Positions 1 to 8,767 of a stretch of 64,000 bases of DNA are shown here, one piece after another. The notes beneath the pieces were generated by a model that did no database searches, was not told the DNA's origin, and saw only the letters and a list, made by a program, of their open reading frames with translations. The DNA is from JAOPZW01 sp963806015. Its GTDB lineage: Bacteria > Actinomycetota > Thermoleophilia > Solirubrobacterales > Solirubrobacteraceae. The position numbers and the translations under genes were made by a program. Within the stretch, counting starts at the first letter, position 1. The number at the start of each line of letters is the position of its first letter. The stretch lies in the NCBI GenBank assembly GCA_963806015.1, contig CAWDWM010000006.1, forward strand, positions 496,001-560,000, read 5' to 3'.

Positions 1-19
1 AGCGTTCCCGTGATCGTTG

Positions 20-58
20 AGCGCGCGGCGCAGCGAACTGCTGCATCGAGGGGAGGGT
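20..58 (+). repeat. Dispersed intergenic repeat arm (copy A-L)
   Basis: The segment matches the arm found at 25811-25853, 26061-26106, 43624-43666, 43839-43881, 63362-63404 and 63484-63527: a GC-rich GCGCNGCGCSGCG block, then AACTGC, then TGCATCGAGGGGAGGG. Here no inverted partner arm was found downstream, so this copy is single or its partner has decayed. Confidence 0.6.
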
Positions 59-256
59 GTCCCGGCGCTTGGTGGTGCGACACCGGGGCGTCCGGAGTTC
101 CTGCGCGATTCGCGCGCGCTTGGCAACAGCCGCCAGGGCCCGCCGAGGGGCTCGGGCGAGGGGGTACCAACACGCTCACTTCGCATCGGATGACGCACAC
201 CACGGCGGAGCCGCGCGCGCTGCGCCCGCGCCGCTCCGTTTTCGGCGTCCACCGCG

Positions 257-307
257 GGGGGTGGGCTCTTTGGGTCCCGCATGGCGGGAGTCAGAGCGCC
301 CACCCCC
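257..307. repeat. 51-nt imperfect palindrome
   Basis: Pairing i with 564-i joins GGGGGTGGGC (257-266) to GCCCACCCCC (298-307) and TCCCGC (275-280) to GCGGGA (284-289) around an ATG triloop; mismatches are confined to the middle of the arms. The footprint is 51 nt, close to the palindromes at 8688, 25899, 25968 and 63423. It may act as a terminator or a DNA site; no U-tract follows. Confidence 0.65.
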
Positions 308-450
308 ACAGCGCGCCCTGTGACGAGGCCCGAAACGGGCTCATAGCGGGCATTTCTCATCGCCCGCGCGGGCTCGCGGCGTAGGCCGCGTCGTCGCGAT
401 GACGCGCCGCGATACATGGACGGGCGCGGGGCGGTACAAACTGCTTGGCG

Positions 451-1578
451 ATGGCGGACGAACCGACCCCTACCGAGGCCGACGAGAAGCAGGACGTTCC
501 CGGCGGCGAGGAGGCCGGGCCGGACGCGGCACCCGCCGCGGAGGCGGCGCCGACGCCTCCGGCCGAGGCGACGCCCGAGCCCGCTCCCGAGGCCGAGGCT
601 CCGCCCGCGCCAGCGCCGGAGCCCACACCCGCCGCCGAAGCTCCACCCGAGCCCGCGCCCACACCACCCACGCCCGAGCCCGCCGCCGAAGCTCCACCCG
701 AGCCCGCGCCCACACCACCCACGCCCGAGCCCGCCGCCGAAGCTCCACCCGCGCCACCAGCGCCCGAGCCCGCAGCCGAAGCTCCGCCCGAGCCCGCAGC
801 CGCAGCGGAAGCGCCAGCAGAGCCCACCGCCGAAGCATCGCCCGCAGCTGGAGCGCCGACGGAGCCGGCAGCTGAAGCACCGACCGACCAGCCCCCCACC
901 GACGGCCAACCCGCCGCCGGCGGTGGCAAGCCCGCCCGTGGCCAGGGCAAGCCGCGGCGCGACCGGCCCCCGCGCGAGCGTGGGGCGGGCAAGCCCGGGC
1001 GCGACCGTGGTGGGCCGCGCCAGCAGCAGCAGCGCCCCACCGGGCCGCTTCCCTTCCAGGAGCTGCGCGACGCCGCGACCGCGGTGGTCGATCTCTTCGG
1101 CGCGCGCCAGACGCTGCGCGACGCCTTCGCGGCGCTCGGCGAGAAGGAGCGCCGCGACCTCTCGCGGCTCGTGGCCGAGGACGGCGACTGGCGCGTGCGC
1201 GCCCGCAACATCGCGGCCGGCTCGCTGGGCGCGGGGCGGGTCGGCAAGGCGCTCGCGGCCCAGCAGATCTCGATGGCGCGCGTCGAGGACCTCTGGCCCC
1301 TGACGCTGTCGCGCGAGGAGGCGGCGGAGCGCCAGTCGCGCGTCCGCAGCGCCCGCCAGCGCGACGAGCGCCGCTCGCAGCGCGATGCCGAGCGCGAGCA
1401 GCGCAGCGACCGCGTGTCGCGGGCGGACCTCGAGAAGGCGCAGGACGGCCGCGTCGGCGCCCAGATCCGCATCGTGATCGGCGGCCAGCCCCGCGACCGC
1501 AAGCGCAAGGGCGACGACGCGCCCAAGGAAGACCCCAAGCCGAGCGGCTCGGACGTCCTGGACCGCCTCGGGTACTGA
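451..1578 (+). CDS. Pro/Ala/Glu-rich repeat protein of unknown function
   Basis: The 375-residue product is not recognised. Residues 1-190 are low complexity, rich in Pro, Ala and Glu, and contain a 17-residue unit (PAAEAPPEPAPTPPTPE) encoded by a perfect 51-bp tandem repeat. A short basic Gly/Arg linker follows. From about residue 200 there is a normal-looking helical segment beginning LPFQELRDAATAVVDLF, then a highly charged Arg/Glu stretch likely to form a coiled coil, and a basic tail. There is no signal peptide or membrane segment, so it is probably cytoplasmic, perhaps nucleic-acid or ribosome associated (inference). ATG 451 was chosen over TTG 445; neither has a good Shine-Dalgarno sequence. 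The next gene follows after 7 bases and may be cotranscribed. Confidence 0.7.
   Translation: MADEPTPTEADEKQDVPGGEEAGPDAAPAAEAAPTPPAEATPEPAPEAEAPPAPAPEPTPAAEAPPEPAPTPPTPEPAAEAPPEPAPTPPTPEPAAEAPPAPPAPEPAAEAPPEPAAAAEAPAEPTAEASPAAGAPTEPAAEAPTDQPPTDGQPAAGGGKPARGQGKPRRDRPPRERGAGKPGRDRGGPRQQQQRPTGPLPFQELRDAATAVVDLFGARQTLRDAFAALGEKERRDLSRLVAEDGDWRVRARNIAAGSLGAGRVGKALAAQQISMARVEDLWPLTLSREEAAERQSRVRSARQRDERRSQRDAEREQRSDRVSRADLEKAQDGRVGAQIRIVIGGQPRDRKRKGDDAPKEDPKPSGSDVLDRLGY
631..783 (+). repeat. 51-bp tandem repeat inside the Pro/Ala/Glu protein gene
   Basis: The block starting GCCGCCGAAGCTCCACCC recurs at 631, 682 and 733, a period of exactly 51 bases, i.e. 17 codons in frame. The first two units are essentially identical at DNA level, including third positions, which points to recent duplication; the third unit diverges after about 20 bases. 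Copy number is likely to vary between strains. Confidence 0.9.
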
Positions 1579-1585
1579 AGGCGTG

Positions 1586-1963
1586 ATGGCCGCCACTCGA
1601 CGGCGCGGCCGGTGGGCCCTGGGGTTCAGCCTCGTCGCGGTCGCCTGGAGCCTCGCGCTCGTCGTCGGCGTCTTCGTCGCTCCCAGCTACAACGACGGCT
1701 CGACGCTCGCGGAGGTCAACGGCGCCTGGGTGACGGTGCCCGTGGCGGTGCCGGCCGTCCTTGCGGTCCTCGCCTTCCTGGGCCTGCACCGGCGCTGCAC
1801 GCACGCCAGCCGGCGCGGGACCGTGTCGGCGTGGTGCGCGATCGGCCTGCTCTTCGGCTTCGCCGTCGTGTCGATGTTCAGCATCGGCCCATTCGTCCTG
1901 ATAGCGGCGATCCTGCTCGCCGTCTCCGCTTCGTTGACGCCGCTTGCAGCGCAGCACGCCTGA
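1586..1963 (+). CDS. Small integral membrane protein
   Basis: The 125-residue product has about three hydrophobic helices: near the N-terminus (LGFSLVAVAWSLALVVGVFV), around residues 50-70, and a longer C-terminal hydrophobic stretch. The N-terminus is basic (TRRRGR), so it should face the cytoplasm. I do not recognise a family; DUF4190-like or other small actinobacterial membrane proteins are possible. ATG 1586 is preferred to the GTG at 1583. It starts 7 bases after the preceding stop, so it is probably in the same transcript. Confidence 0.65.
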   Translation: MAATRRRGRWALGFSLVAVAWSLALVVGVFVAPSYNDGSTLAEVNGAWVTVPVAVPAVLAVLAFLGLHRRCTHASRRGTVSAWCAIGLLFGFAVVSMFSIGPFVLIAAILLAVSASLTPLAAQHA

Positions 1964-2035
1964 CCGAAGCCTGGAAATCCTGGCGCCTTTCAGGTAGACA
2001 CGCGGCCCACCCCACACCCGTGAATGGAGGGCCAC

Positions 2036-3427
2036 GTGCCGCTGAAGCCCGACCCGACGTTCTACCCGTCCCCCGCGAGCGCCGCTGAGGGCCCCGTCGA
2101 GAAGCTCGCCTACGTCGTCACGCTCAACACGGGCACCAACGGCGACCAGCGTCCCGATGCGCTCGCGGTCATCGACGTCGATCCCGCGTCGTCGTCGTAC
2201 GGCACGGCCATCGGGCGCCTGGACATGCCCAACGTGGGCGACGAACTGCACCACTTCGGCTGGAACGCGTGCTCCAGCGCGCTTTGCCCCTGGGCGCCGC
2301 ACCCGCACGTCGAGCGCCGCTACCTGCTCGTGCCCGGCCTGCGCTCGAGCCGCATCCACGTCATCGACGTCAAGGACGATCCGGTCAACCCCAAGCTGAC
2401 GAAGGTCGTCGAGCCCGAGGAGCTGCACCACCGCACCGGCTACAGCCGCCCGCACACGGTCCACTGTGGCCCCGACGGCCTCTACGTCTCCGCGCTGGGC
2501 AACCCGTCGGGCGACGGCCCGGGCGGCGTGCTCCTGCTCGACCACGACGACTTCAGCCCGCGCGGGCGCTGGGAGATCGAGCGCGGCCCGCAGCACCTGG
2601 CGTACGACGTGTTCTGGAACATCGGCTACGACACGCTGCTGACCAGCGAGTGGGGCACGCCGAACATGGTCGAGAGCGGCATCCAGCCCGAGCTGCTGCT
2701 CTCCAACCAGTACGGCCACCACCTGCACGTGTGGGACCTGCGCCGGCGCCGTCACAAGCAGGCGATCGACCTCGGGCCCGAGCACCAGATGGTCCTCGAG
2801 CTGCGCCCGGCCCACGATCCGACCCGCCCCTACGGGTTCGTCGGGGTCGTCGTCTCGACCGCCGACCTCAGCGCGTCGGTGTGGCTGTGGCGCCGCCAGG
2901 ACGACGGCAGCGTCGCCGTGGAGAAGGTCATCACCATCCCGCCCGAGCCCGCCGAGCCCGACCAGCTGCCCGACGCCCTGAAGCCCTTCAGCGCGGTGCC
3001 GCCGCTCGTCACCGACATCGCGCTCAGCATCGACGACCAGGAGCTCTTCGTCTCCTGCTGGGGCACCGGCGAGCTCAAGCGCTACGACGTGTCGGATCCG
3101 GCCAGCCCGAAGGAGACCGGCAGCGTGCGCATCGGCGGCATCGTCGGCCGCGCGCCGCACCCCGCGTCGGGCCCGGTCAACGGCGGCCCGCAGATGGTCG
3201 AGGTCAGCCGCGACGGCAAGCGCGTGTACCTGACCAACTCGCTGTATGCCTCCTGGGACGCGCAGTTCTACCCCGAGGGGATCGACGGCTGGATGGTCAA
3301 GTTCGACAACAACGGCGCGCTCGAGCTCGACCCGAACTTCTTCGTCGAGTTCGACGGCGAGCGCCCCCATCAGATCCGCCTGGAGGGCGGCGACGCCTCG
3401 AGCGACTCCTACTGCTTCCCGTCGTGA
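2036..3427 (+). CDS. mtoX: Selenium-binding protein (SBP56) family, methanethiol oxidase
   Basis: The 463-residue product matches the SBP56/SELENBP1 family across its whole length; characterised members oxidise methanethiol to formaldehyde, H2S and H2O2 with a copper cofactor (family knowledge). Visible hallmarks are KPDPTFYPSP at the start, the CSSALCPWAPHPH block near residue 85, SRPHTVHCGPDGLY, GYDTLLTSEWGTPN, HHLHVWDL and the terminal RPHQIRLEGGD. The fold is a seven-bladed propeller. GTG 2036 was chosen over ATG 2024 because GGAGG at 2026-2030 lies five bases upstream of it and the resulting start matches the family. The following membrane-protein gene overlaps its stop (GTGA), indicating translational coupling. 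Confidence 0.88.
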   Translation: MPLKPDPTFYPSPASAAEGPVEKLAYVVTLNTGTNGDQRPDALAVIDVDPASSSYGTAIGRLDMPNVGDELHHFGWNACSSALCPWAPHPHVERRYLLVPGLRSSRIHVIDVKDDPVNPKLTKVVEPEELHHRTGYSRPHTVHCGPDGLYVSALGNPSGDGPGGVLLLDHDDFSPRGRWEIERGPQHLAYDVFWNIGYDTLLTSEWGTPNMVESGIQPELLLSNQYGHHLHVWDLRRRRHKQAIDLGPEHQMVLELRPAHDPTRPYGFVGVVVSTADLSASVWLWRRQDDGSVAVEKVITIPPEPAEPDQLPDALKPFSAVPPLVTDIALSIDDQELFVSCWGTGELKRYDVSDPASPKETGSVRIGGIVGRAPHPASGPVNGGPQMVEVSRDGKRVYLTNSLYASWDAQFYPEGIDGWMVKFDNNGALELDPNFFVEFDGERPHQIRLEGGDASSDSYCFPS

Positions 3428-4059
3428 CCTCCGATGCGGCGTGGCTGACCCTGGCCGGGCTCGGCGTCTATCACGGCGTCAACCCGGCCATGGGCTGGCT
3501 GTTCGCCGTCTCGCGCGGGATGCAGGAGCGCAGCCGGCGCGCCGTGCTGCGCTCCCTGGTGCCGATCGCGATCGGCCATGAGGCATCGATCGCCCTCGTC
3601 GCGGCGCTCGTCCTCGGCCTGAGCACCACGACCGACCCGCAGGAGCTTCGGATCGGCGCCGCCGTCGCGCTCGTGGCCTTCGGCATCTTCCGCTTCATCA
3701 AGCCCCGCGCGCACTTCCGCTGGACCTCGATGCGGGTGAGCGACCGCGAGCTGGGGATGTGGTCGTTCCTGATGTCGACCGCGCACGGCGCCGGGCTGAT
3801 GGTCGCCCCGGTCATCCTCGGCCTACAGGCGTCCAGCCACTCCCACGACGACATGGCGATGCTCTCCGGCGGCCCGATCGACATCGCCGCGGTGGGCATC
3901 GCCGTGCACGTGCTGGCCATGCTCGTGGTCATGGGCCTGATCGCCTTCTTCGTCTACGAGCGCGTCGGCCTGCAGATCCTTCGCCGCGCGTGGCTGAACA
4001 CCGACCAGGTGTGGGCAGGAGCGTTCGTGCTGGCAGGGCTCGTCACGCTCACGAGCTGA
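3424..4059 (+). CDS. Polytopic membrane protein coupled to the SBP56 gene
   Basis: The 211-residue protein has five to six predicted membrane helices with conserved-looking polar motifs inside or next to them: GVYHGVNPAMGW at the N-terminus, IGHEASIAL, STAHGAGLM and GIAVHVLAMLV. The intramembrane His residues suggest metal or proton handling; the overall layout recalls LysE/NicO-type transporters, but I cannot assign a family with certainty. GTG 3424 overlaps the TGA of the methanethiol oxidase gene by four bases, so the two products are probably needed together, for instance for copper supply or sulfide export (inference). A downstream ATG could also serve as start. Confidence 0.7.
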   Translation: MTSDAAWLTLAGLGVYHGVNPAMGWLFAVSRGMQERSRRAVLRSLVPIAIGHEASIALVAALVLGLSTTTDPQELRIGAAVALVAFGIFRFIKPRAHFRWTSMRVSDRELGMWSFLMSTAHGAGLMVAPVILGLQASSHSHDDMAMLSGGPIDIAAVGIAVHVLAMLVVMGLIAFFVYERVGLQILRRAWLNTDQVWAGAFVLAGLVTLTS

Positions 4060-4089
4060 CAGTAGGGTCGTCCACCGAGGGAACCTCGG

Positions 4090-7000
4090 ATGGACAACTC
4101 GTCACCGCGTGTGTGTCTGCTGGGCGGCTTCTCGGTCGCGACGGAGGACGGCGTGGTCGAGGAGAGCGCCTGGCGGCTGCGCAAGGCCAAGGCGCTGGTC
4201 AAGCTCCTGGCCCTCGCGCCCGACCGCCGGCTGCACCGCGAGCGCCTCGCCGATCTCCTGTGGCCCGACCGCGATGCCGACGCCGCGGCCAACAACCTCC
4301 ACCAGGTGCTGCACGCCGCCCGGCGCGCGATCGGGACCGATGCTCTGCGGCTCGCCGACGGCGTCGTCGCGCTGGAGGCCGAGATCGACGTCGACGCCTT
4401 CGAAGCCGCCGCCGCGCGCGCACGCGAGACGCGCGAGGTCGCCGCCTACGAGCGCGCGCTGGACCTCCACCCCGGCGAGCTGCTGCCCGAGGACCGCTAC
4501 GAGCCGTGGGCCGACGGGCGCCGCGCCGCGCTGCTCGAGCTCCACGGCGGGCTGTGCGTCGAGCTGGCCGAGCTGTACGCCGACGATGCGCAGGCCATCG
4601 CGGCGCTGCAGCGCGCGCTGGTGCTCGATCCGCTGGCCGAGAGCGCGCACCGCGCGCTCATGCGCGTCTACGCCGCCAGCGGCCGCCGCCAGCAGGCGCT
4701 GGCCCAATACCAGCTGCTGCGCCAGCAGCTCGACGCCGAGCTGGCCGCCGAGCCCGATCCCGAGACGCGCAGCCTGTACCGCGAGCTGCTCGCCCCCGAG
4801 CCGGTGACCGACGCGCGCGGCAACCTGCCGCACCCACTGACCTCATTCGTGGGGCGCGAGCGCGAGCGCGGTGAGATCCTGCGGCTGCTCGAACGCGTCC
4901 GCCTGCTCACGCTCATCGGCCCCGGCGGCTGCGGCAAGACGCGCTTGGCCATCGAGACCCTGGCCGGCGTCGAGGCGGTACCCGACGGCATCTGGTTCGT
5001 CGAGCTCGCCGGCCTCACCGACGGGTCGCTCGTCGCCCAGGCCACGGCTCTGGCCGTCGGCGTCCCGATTCCGGCGCAGCGCTCGGCGCAGGAGGCCCTG
5101 GCCGCGCACCTCGCGGCGCGCGAGGCGATCATCGTGCTCGACAACTGCGAGCACGTCATCGACGCCTGCGCGCGCCTGGCGGAGGACCTCCTGCGCGCCG
5201 GGCCGGGCGTGCGCGTCGTGGCCACGAGCCGCGAGCCCTTGCACTGCGACGGCGAGGTGGCCTGGCGCGTCCCGTCGCTGGCCGAGGCGGTCCGGCTGTT
5301 CCACGAGCGCGCAGCCGCCGACGCGGACTTCAGCCCCACCGAGCGCGACGAGGCGACGATCGAGGAGATCTGCGGGGGCCTCGACGGCATGCCGCTGGCC
5401 ATCGAACTGGCGGCGGCGCGCGTGCCCGCGCTCTCGCTCGACCAGATCGCGGCGCGCCTCGGCGACAGCCTCGACGTGCTCGCCGCCGGAAGCCGCACGG
5501 CGCGCACGCGCCAGCAGACGCTGCGCGCCACCATCGAGTGGAGCCACGATCTGCTCACCGGCGAGGAGCGCGTGCTCTTCCGGCGCCTCGCGATCTTCGC
5601 CGGCGGCTTCACCCTGGAGGCGGCCGAGGACGTCTGCGCCGGCGGCGCCATCGCGCGCCGCCAGATCGTCGACCTCATGGCGCGGCTGGTCGACAAGTCG
5701 CTCGTCAGCGGCACGGGCCGGCGCTTCCGCCTGCTGGACACCATCGGGCAGTACGCGGCCGAGCGCCTGGACGCCGCCGCCGAGCACGACACCGTGGCCG
5801 TGCGCCACCTCGACTGGTGCCTGGCCCTGGCCGAGCAGCACGACCCTCTGTCCGCCGGCCCGCGCCGCTCGCTGCGCACGCTGGAGACCGAGCACGACAA
5901 CCTGCGCTCGGCCCTGACCTTCGCCCTGCGCCGCGACCCGCAGGCCGCCCTGCGCCTGGCCACGTCGCTGTGGCGCTTCTGGCTGGACCGCGGCTACTTC
6001 GTCGAGGGCGACCGCTGGCTGGAGGCAACGCTGATCGCCGCCCCCGAGCGCACCGCGCTGCGGGTAGAGGCCCTGCTGGCGAGCGCCGGCCTCTCCCTGC
6101 GCAGCGGCAACTCGACGTCGTACCTGCAGCGCGCCCGGGCGGCGGTCACCGACTACCGCGAGCTGGGCGACGAGCACGCGACCGCCGCGGCTCTCTACCA
6201 GCACGCGATGCTCGAGCAGTCGGTCAGCAACACCGCTCTGGCCGACGACCTCTACGTCGACGCGCTCGCCATCGCCCGCCGCCTCGGCGACCGCCGCCTG
6301 CTGGCGGCCGCCACCCACGCGTCGGCCATGACCCGGTGGTACCGCGCCGACCACGACCAGGCCCGCGCGGTGGTGCTCGAGGCGCTGGCGATCCTCGAGG
6401 CGCTCCCCGACGACGAGACGGCGTTCTTCGACGTGGTGACCTTCGGTCTTTGCCTGCTGCACGACGGCCCGCAGGGCAGTCCGCGCCTGCACTTCGAGGA
6501 GACGATCTTCCTCTTCCACCGCTTCGCCCGCCGGCAGGCCATCGGCTATGCGCTCAACAACCTGGCCTGGACGGCGCGCGCGACCGGCGACACCGCGCAG
6601 GCCATCGCCGCGCTCGACGAGGCCCTCGAGCGCTTCCGCGACGCCGGGGACCGCAACGGCGAGGCGCTGACGCTCAACCACATGGGCAACCTCGCCCGCG
6701 CCCAGGGGGACCTCGACGCCGGCCGCGCCCACGTCCGTGCGGCGCTCGAGCTGCGCCGCCAGCTCGGCGAGAAGCGAGCGATCTTCGTCAGCACCCTGGC
6801 GCTGGGGATGATCGAGATGGCCAGCGGCGACATCGCGTGCGGGCACGAGCTGCTCGGCGAGGCGCACGCGCGGGCCGAGGCGGTCGACGACCTGCCCGCC
6901 ATGGCCGCCCTGCAGACCGAGTGGGGCCTGGCCGAGGAGCGCCGCGGCGACCTCGAGAGCGCCGAACGCCTCCTGGATGCCGGCCGGGCGCTCTGGAGCG

Positions 7001-7197
7001 TCCAGCTGCTGCGGCGCTTCGAGGGCTGGGCGCAGATCGCGCTGTGCGACGTGCGCGAGCGCCTCGGTGACCAGGCCGGGGCGAGCAGCGCCCTGGAAGC
7101 CGCGCGCGAGCTCCTGATCGACAGCGAGGACACGGCCGCCGAGCGTTATTTGGCGACAAAGGCGCCGCTAAGCGACTGCAAAGAGGTGGGTCCGTAA
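4090..7197 (+). CDS. BTAD-domain AfsR/SARP-type regulator with NB-ARC ATPase and TPR region
   Basis: The 1035-residue cytoplasmic protein has an N-terminal winged-helix DNA-binding domain (about 1-90, with LLGGFSV and ERLADLLWPDRD), a bacterial transcriptional activation domain (about 95-245), a STAND-type ATPase with Walker A GPGGCGKT at about residue 277 and a Walker B-like IIVLDNCEH near residue 350, a helical NB-ARC tail, and a long C-terminal TPR-like region (about 600-1020). This is the AfsR architecture without a second DNA-binding domain. Such proteins act as ATP-gated activators of nearby genes; the flavoprotein gene 42 bases downstream is the obvious candidate target. The start ATG 4090 follows a gagg-containing leader. 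Confidence 0.88.
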   Translation: MDNSSPRVCLLGGFSVATEDGVVEESAWRLRKAKALVKLLALAPDRRLHRERLADLLWPDRDADAAANNLHQVLHAARRAIGTDALRLADGVVALEAEIDVDAFEAAAARARETREVAAYERALDLHPGELLPEDRYEPWADGRRAALLELHGGLCVELAELYADDAQAIAALQRALVLDPLAESAHRALMRVYAASGRRQQALAQYQLLRQQLDAELAAEPDPETRSLYRELLAPEPVTDARGNLPHPLTSFVGRERERGEILRLLERVRLLTLIGPGGCGKTRLAIETLAGVEAVPDGIWFVELAGLTDGSLVAQATALAVGVPIPAQRSAQEALAAHLAAREAIIVLDNCEHVIDACARLAEDLLRAGPGVRVVATSREPLHCDGEVAWRVPSLAEAVRLFHERAAADADFSPTERDEATIEEICGGLDGMPLAIELAAARVPALSLDQIAARLGDSLDVLAAGSRTARTRQQTLRATIEWSHDLLTGEERVLFRRLAIFAGGFTLEAAEDVCAGGAIARRQIVDLMARLVDKSLVSGTGRRFRLLDTIGQYAAERLDAAAEHDTVAVRHLDWCLALAEQHDPLSAGPRRSLRTLETEHDNLRSALTFALRRDPQAALRLATSLWRFWLDRGYFVEGDRWLEATLIAAPERTALRVEALLASAGLSLRSGNSTSYLQRARAAVTDYRELGDEHATAAALYQHAMLEQSVSNTALADDLYVDALAIARRLGDRRLLAAATHASAMTRWYRADHDQARAVVLEALAILEALPDDETAFFDVVTFGLCLLHDGPQGSPRLHFEETIFLFHRFARRQAIGYALNNLAWTARATGDTAQAIAALDEALERFRDAGDRNGEALTLNHMGNLARAQGDLDAGRAHVRAALELRRQLGEKRAIFVSTLALGMIEMASGDIACGHELLGEAHARAEAVDDLPAMAALQTEWGLAEERRGDLESAERLLDAGRALWSVQLLRRFEGWAQIALCDVRERLGDQAGASSALEAARELLIDSEDTAAERYLATKAPLSDCKEVGP

Positions 7198-7239
7198 CTT
7201 CGACGCTCCAATCACCCCGAAGCGAAGAGGTCATCCCCC

Positions 7240-8637
7240 ATGACGATGCAAACGCTGGCCGGCGGCGAGATCGCCGAGCTGCGCGAGGCGATCCGCGGCA
7301 CCGTGTTCGCCCCCGGCGACGAGGGCTACGACGACGCGCGCAAGATCTGGAACGCCATGTTCGACGACGTCGAGCCGGCGCTCGTCGTGCGCTGTGCGGG
7401 CACGGCCGACGTCATCAAGGCGATCGAGCTGGCGCGCAGCGAGGGCCTGGAGATCGCCGTCCGCGCCGGCTCGCACTCGATCCCCGGCTTCTCGACCACC
7501 GAGGGCATCGTCATCGACCTGTCGATGATGAAGGGCGCTCGCGTCGATCCCGGCACGCGCCGCGTGGTGGCCCAGCCCGGGCTGCTGTGGCAGGACCTCG
7601 ACGCCGAGACGCAGGCCTTCGGCCTGGCGGCGACCGGCGGCCTGATCTCGACCACCGGCGTGTCGGGGTTCACCCTCGGCGGCGGCATCGGCTGGCTCGT
7701 GCGCAAGCAGGGCCTGGCCTGCGACCACCTCGTGAGCGCGGACGTCGTCACCGCGGACGGCCAGCTCGTGCGCGCCGGCGCCGACGGCGATCCCGAGCTG
7801 CTCTGGGGGCTGCGCGGTGGCGGCGGCAACTTCGGCGTCGTCACCGCGCTCGAGCTCGACCTCGAGCCGGTGGGCCCGATGGTCTACGGCGGGATCATGG
7901 TCTTCGCCGGCGAGCGCGCCGCCGACGTCGCCGCCTTCTACGCCGACTGGACCGCGGCCGGCCTGCCCGACGAGCTGACGACGGTCCTCAACCTGACGAC
8001 CGCCCCGCCGGCGCCGTTCCTGCCCGAGTCCGTCCACGGGCTGCCCGTCGCGGTCGTCGCGGCCTGCTACGCCGGCCCCGCCGACGAGGGCGAGCGCGCG
8101 CTCGCGCCGGTCCGCGGCCTGGGCGACCCCGTGGCCGACCTCTTCGGCCCGCTGCCCTACGTCGCCATGCAGCAGCTGCTGGACCCGCTATGGGGACGCG
8201 GCGCCCGCAACCACATGAAGGCCGGCTACCTGGGCGACATGGGCTCCGGTGCCATCGACGCGCTGCTGCGCGGCTGGGAGTCCAAGCCGTCGCCCATGAG
8301 CGAGCTGCACGTGCACCACATGGGCGGCGCCGCGGCGCGCGGCGCGCGCGACAGCGCCGCCTTCCCGCACCGCGACGCTCCCTACGTCGTCAACTTCGTC
8401 TCACGCTGGATCGACGCCGAGACCGACGACGCCCAGATCGGGTGGGGCCGCGACGTCTACGCATCGCTCGCCGAGCACACCACCGGTGGCGCCTACGTCA
8501 ACTTCCTCTCCGACGAGGGGTCCGACCGCGTGCGCGCGGCCTACGGCGACGAGGCCTACGGGCGGCTGCAGGCACTCAAGCGCAGCTACGACCCCGACAA
8601 CGCGTTCCACCGCAACCAGAATGTGGTCCCCGCGTAG
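7240..8637 (+). CDS. FAD-binding oxidoreductase, berberine-bridge-enzyme (BBE) type
   Basis: The 465-residue protein has a PCMH-type FAD domain (about 45-215) and a C-terminal BBE substrate domain ending in YDPDNAFHRNQNV. RAGSHSIPG carries the His expected to bind FAD through the 8-alpha position. The Cys of the bicovalent subclass is not evident at the usual GxGxxCG place; the only nearby Cys (GLACDHLVSADVV) lies elsewhere, so FAD is probably attached by His only. Enzymes of this family oxidise sugars, alcohols or alkaloid-like substrates with O2. There is no signal peptide. A gaagagg Shine-Dalgarno precedes ATG 7240. It is probably controlled by the AfsR-like gene upstream. Confidence 0.85.
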   Translation: MTMQTLAGGEIAELREAIRGTVFAPGDEGYDDARKIWNAMFDDVEPALVVRCAGTADVIKAIELARSEGLEIAVRAGSHSIPGFSTTEGIVIDLSMMKGARVDPGTRRVVAQPGLLWQDLDAETQAFGLAATGGLISTTGVSGFTLGGGIGWLVRKQGLACDHLVSADVVTADGQLVRAGADGDPELLWGLRGGGGNFGVVTALELDLEPVGPMVYGGIMVFAGERAADVAAFYADWTAAGLPDELTTVLNLTTAPPAPFLPESVHGLPVAVVAACYAGPADEGERALAPVRGLGDPVADLFGPLPYVAMQQLLDPLWGRGARNHMKAGYLGDMGSGAIDALLRGWESKPSPMSELHVHHMGGAAARGARDSAAFPHRDAPYVVNFVSRWIDAETDDAQIGWGRDVYASLAEHTTGGAYVNFLSDEGSDRVRAAYGDEAYGRLQALKRSYDPDNAFHRNQNVVPA

Positions 8638-8687
8638 CACCTGACGATCGGGGGCCGTGCGAATCGCCGCCCGGAGCGCGCGGCTCC

Positions 8688-8738
8688 CGAACCAGTCTGA
8701 GTTAGACCCGGTTTCCGAGCCTAACTCAGACTGGTTCG
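8688..8738. repeat. 51-nt palindromic element, type 1 (covarying hairpin)
   Basis: Bases 8688-8704 and 8722-8738 form a perfect 17-bp stem; the 17-nt core between them is GACCCGGTTTCCGAGCC and contains a nested CGG-TTT-CCG mini-hairpin. It lies between two convergent genes and could terminate both. The element at 25968-26018 has the same length and core but a different, still paired, stem. No U-tract flanks it. Confidence 0.85.
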
Positions 8739-8767
8739 TGCCCGCGGACGACCGACCGAACCCTGAG

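Larger units (their letters stand above)
1..450. other. Gene-free leader region with repeat arm and palindrome
   Basis: I see no convincing gene here; the open frames have neither a start context nor protein-like composition. The stretch holds one copy of the dispersed repeat arm (20-58) and a 51-nt imperfect palindrome (257-307). The remainder presumably carries the promoter of the gene starting at 451, but no clear -35/-10 pair can be picked out. Confidence 0.6.

Noticed and set aside
10..384. A 124-codon open frame in the first 400 bases
   Set aside because: No ribosome-binding site and no protein-like composition; it runs through the repeat arm and the palindrome.
631..783. CRISPR-like array
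   Set aside because: The 51-bp units are contiguous, in frame and without spacers; they encode a Pro/Ala/Glu peptide repeat.
470..3370. A 966-codon open frame on the minus strand across the first three genes
   Set aside because: It is antisense to well-supported genes, is low-complexity Arg/Ala/Val, and matches no family; long antisense frames are expected at this GC content.
8688..8738. Ordinary rho-independent terminator
   Set aside because: There is no U-tract, and the conserved core plus covarying stem shared with 25968-26018 is more than a simple terminator requires; a terminating role remains possible.
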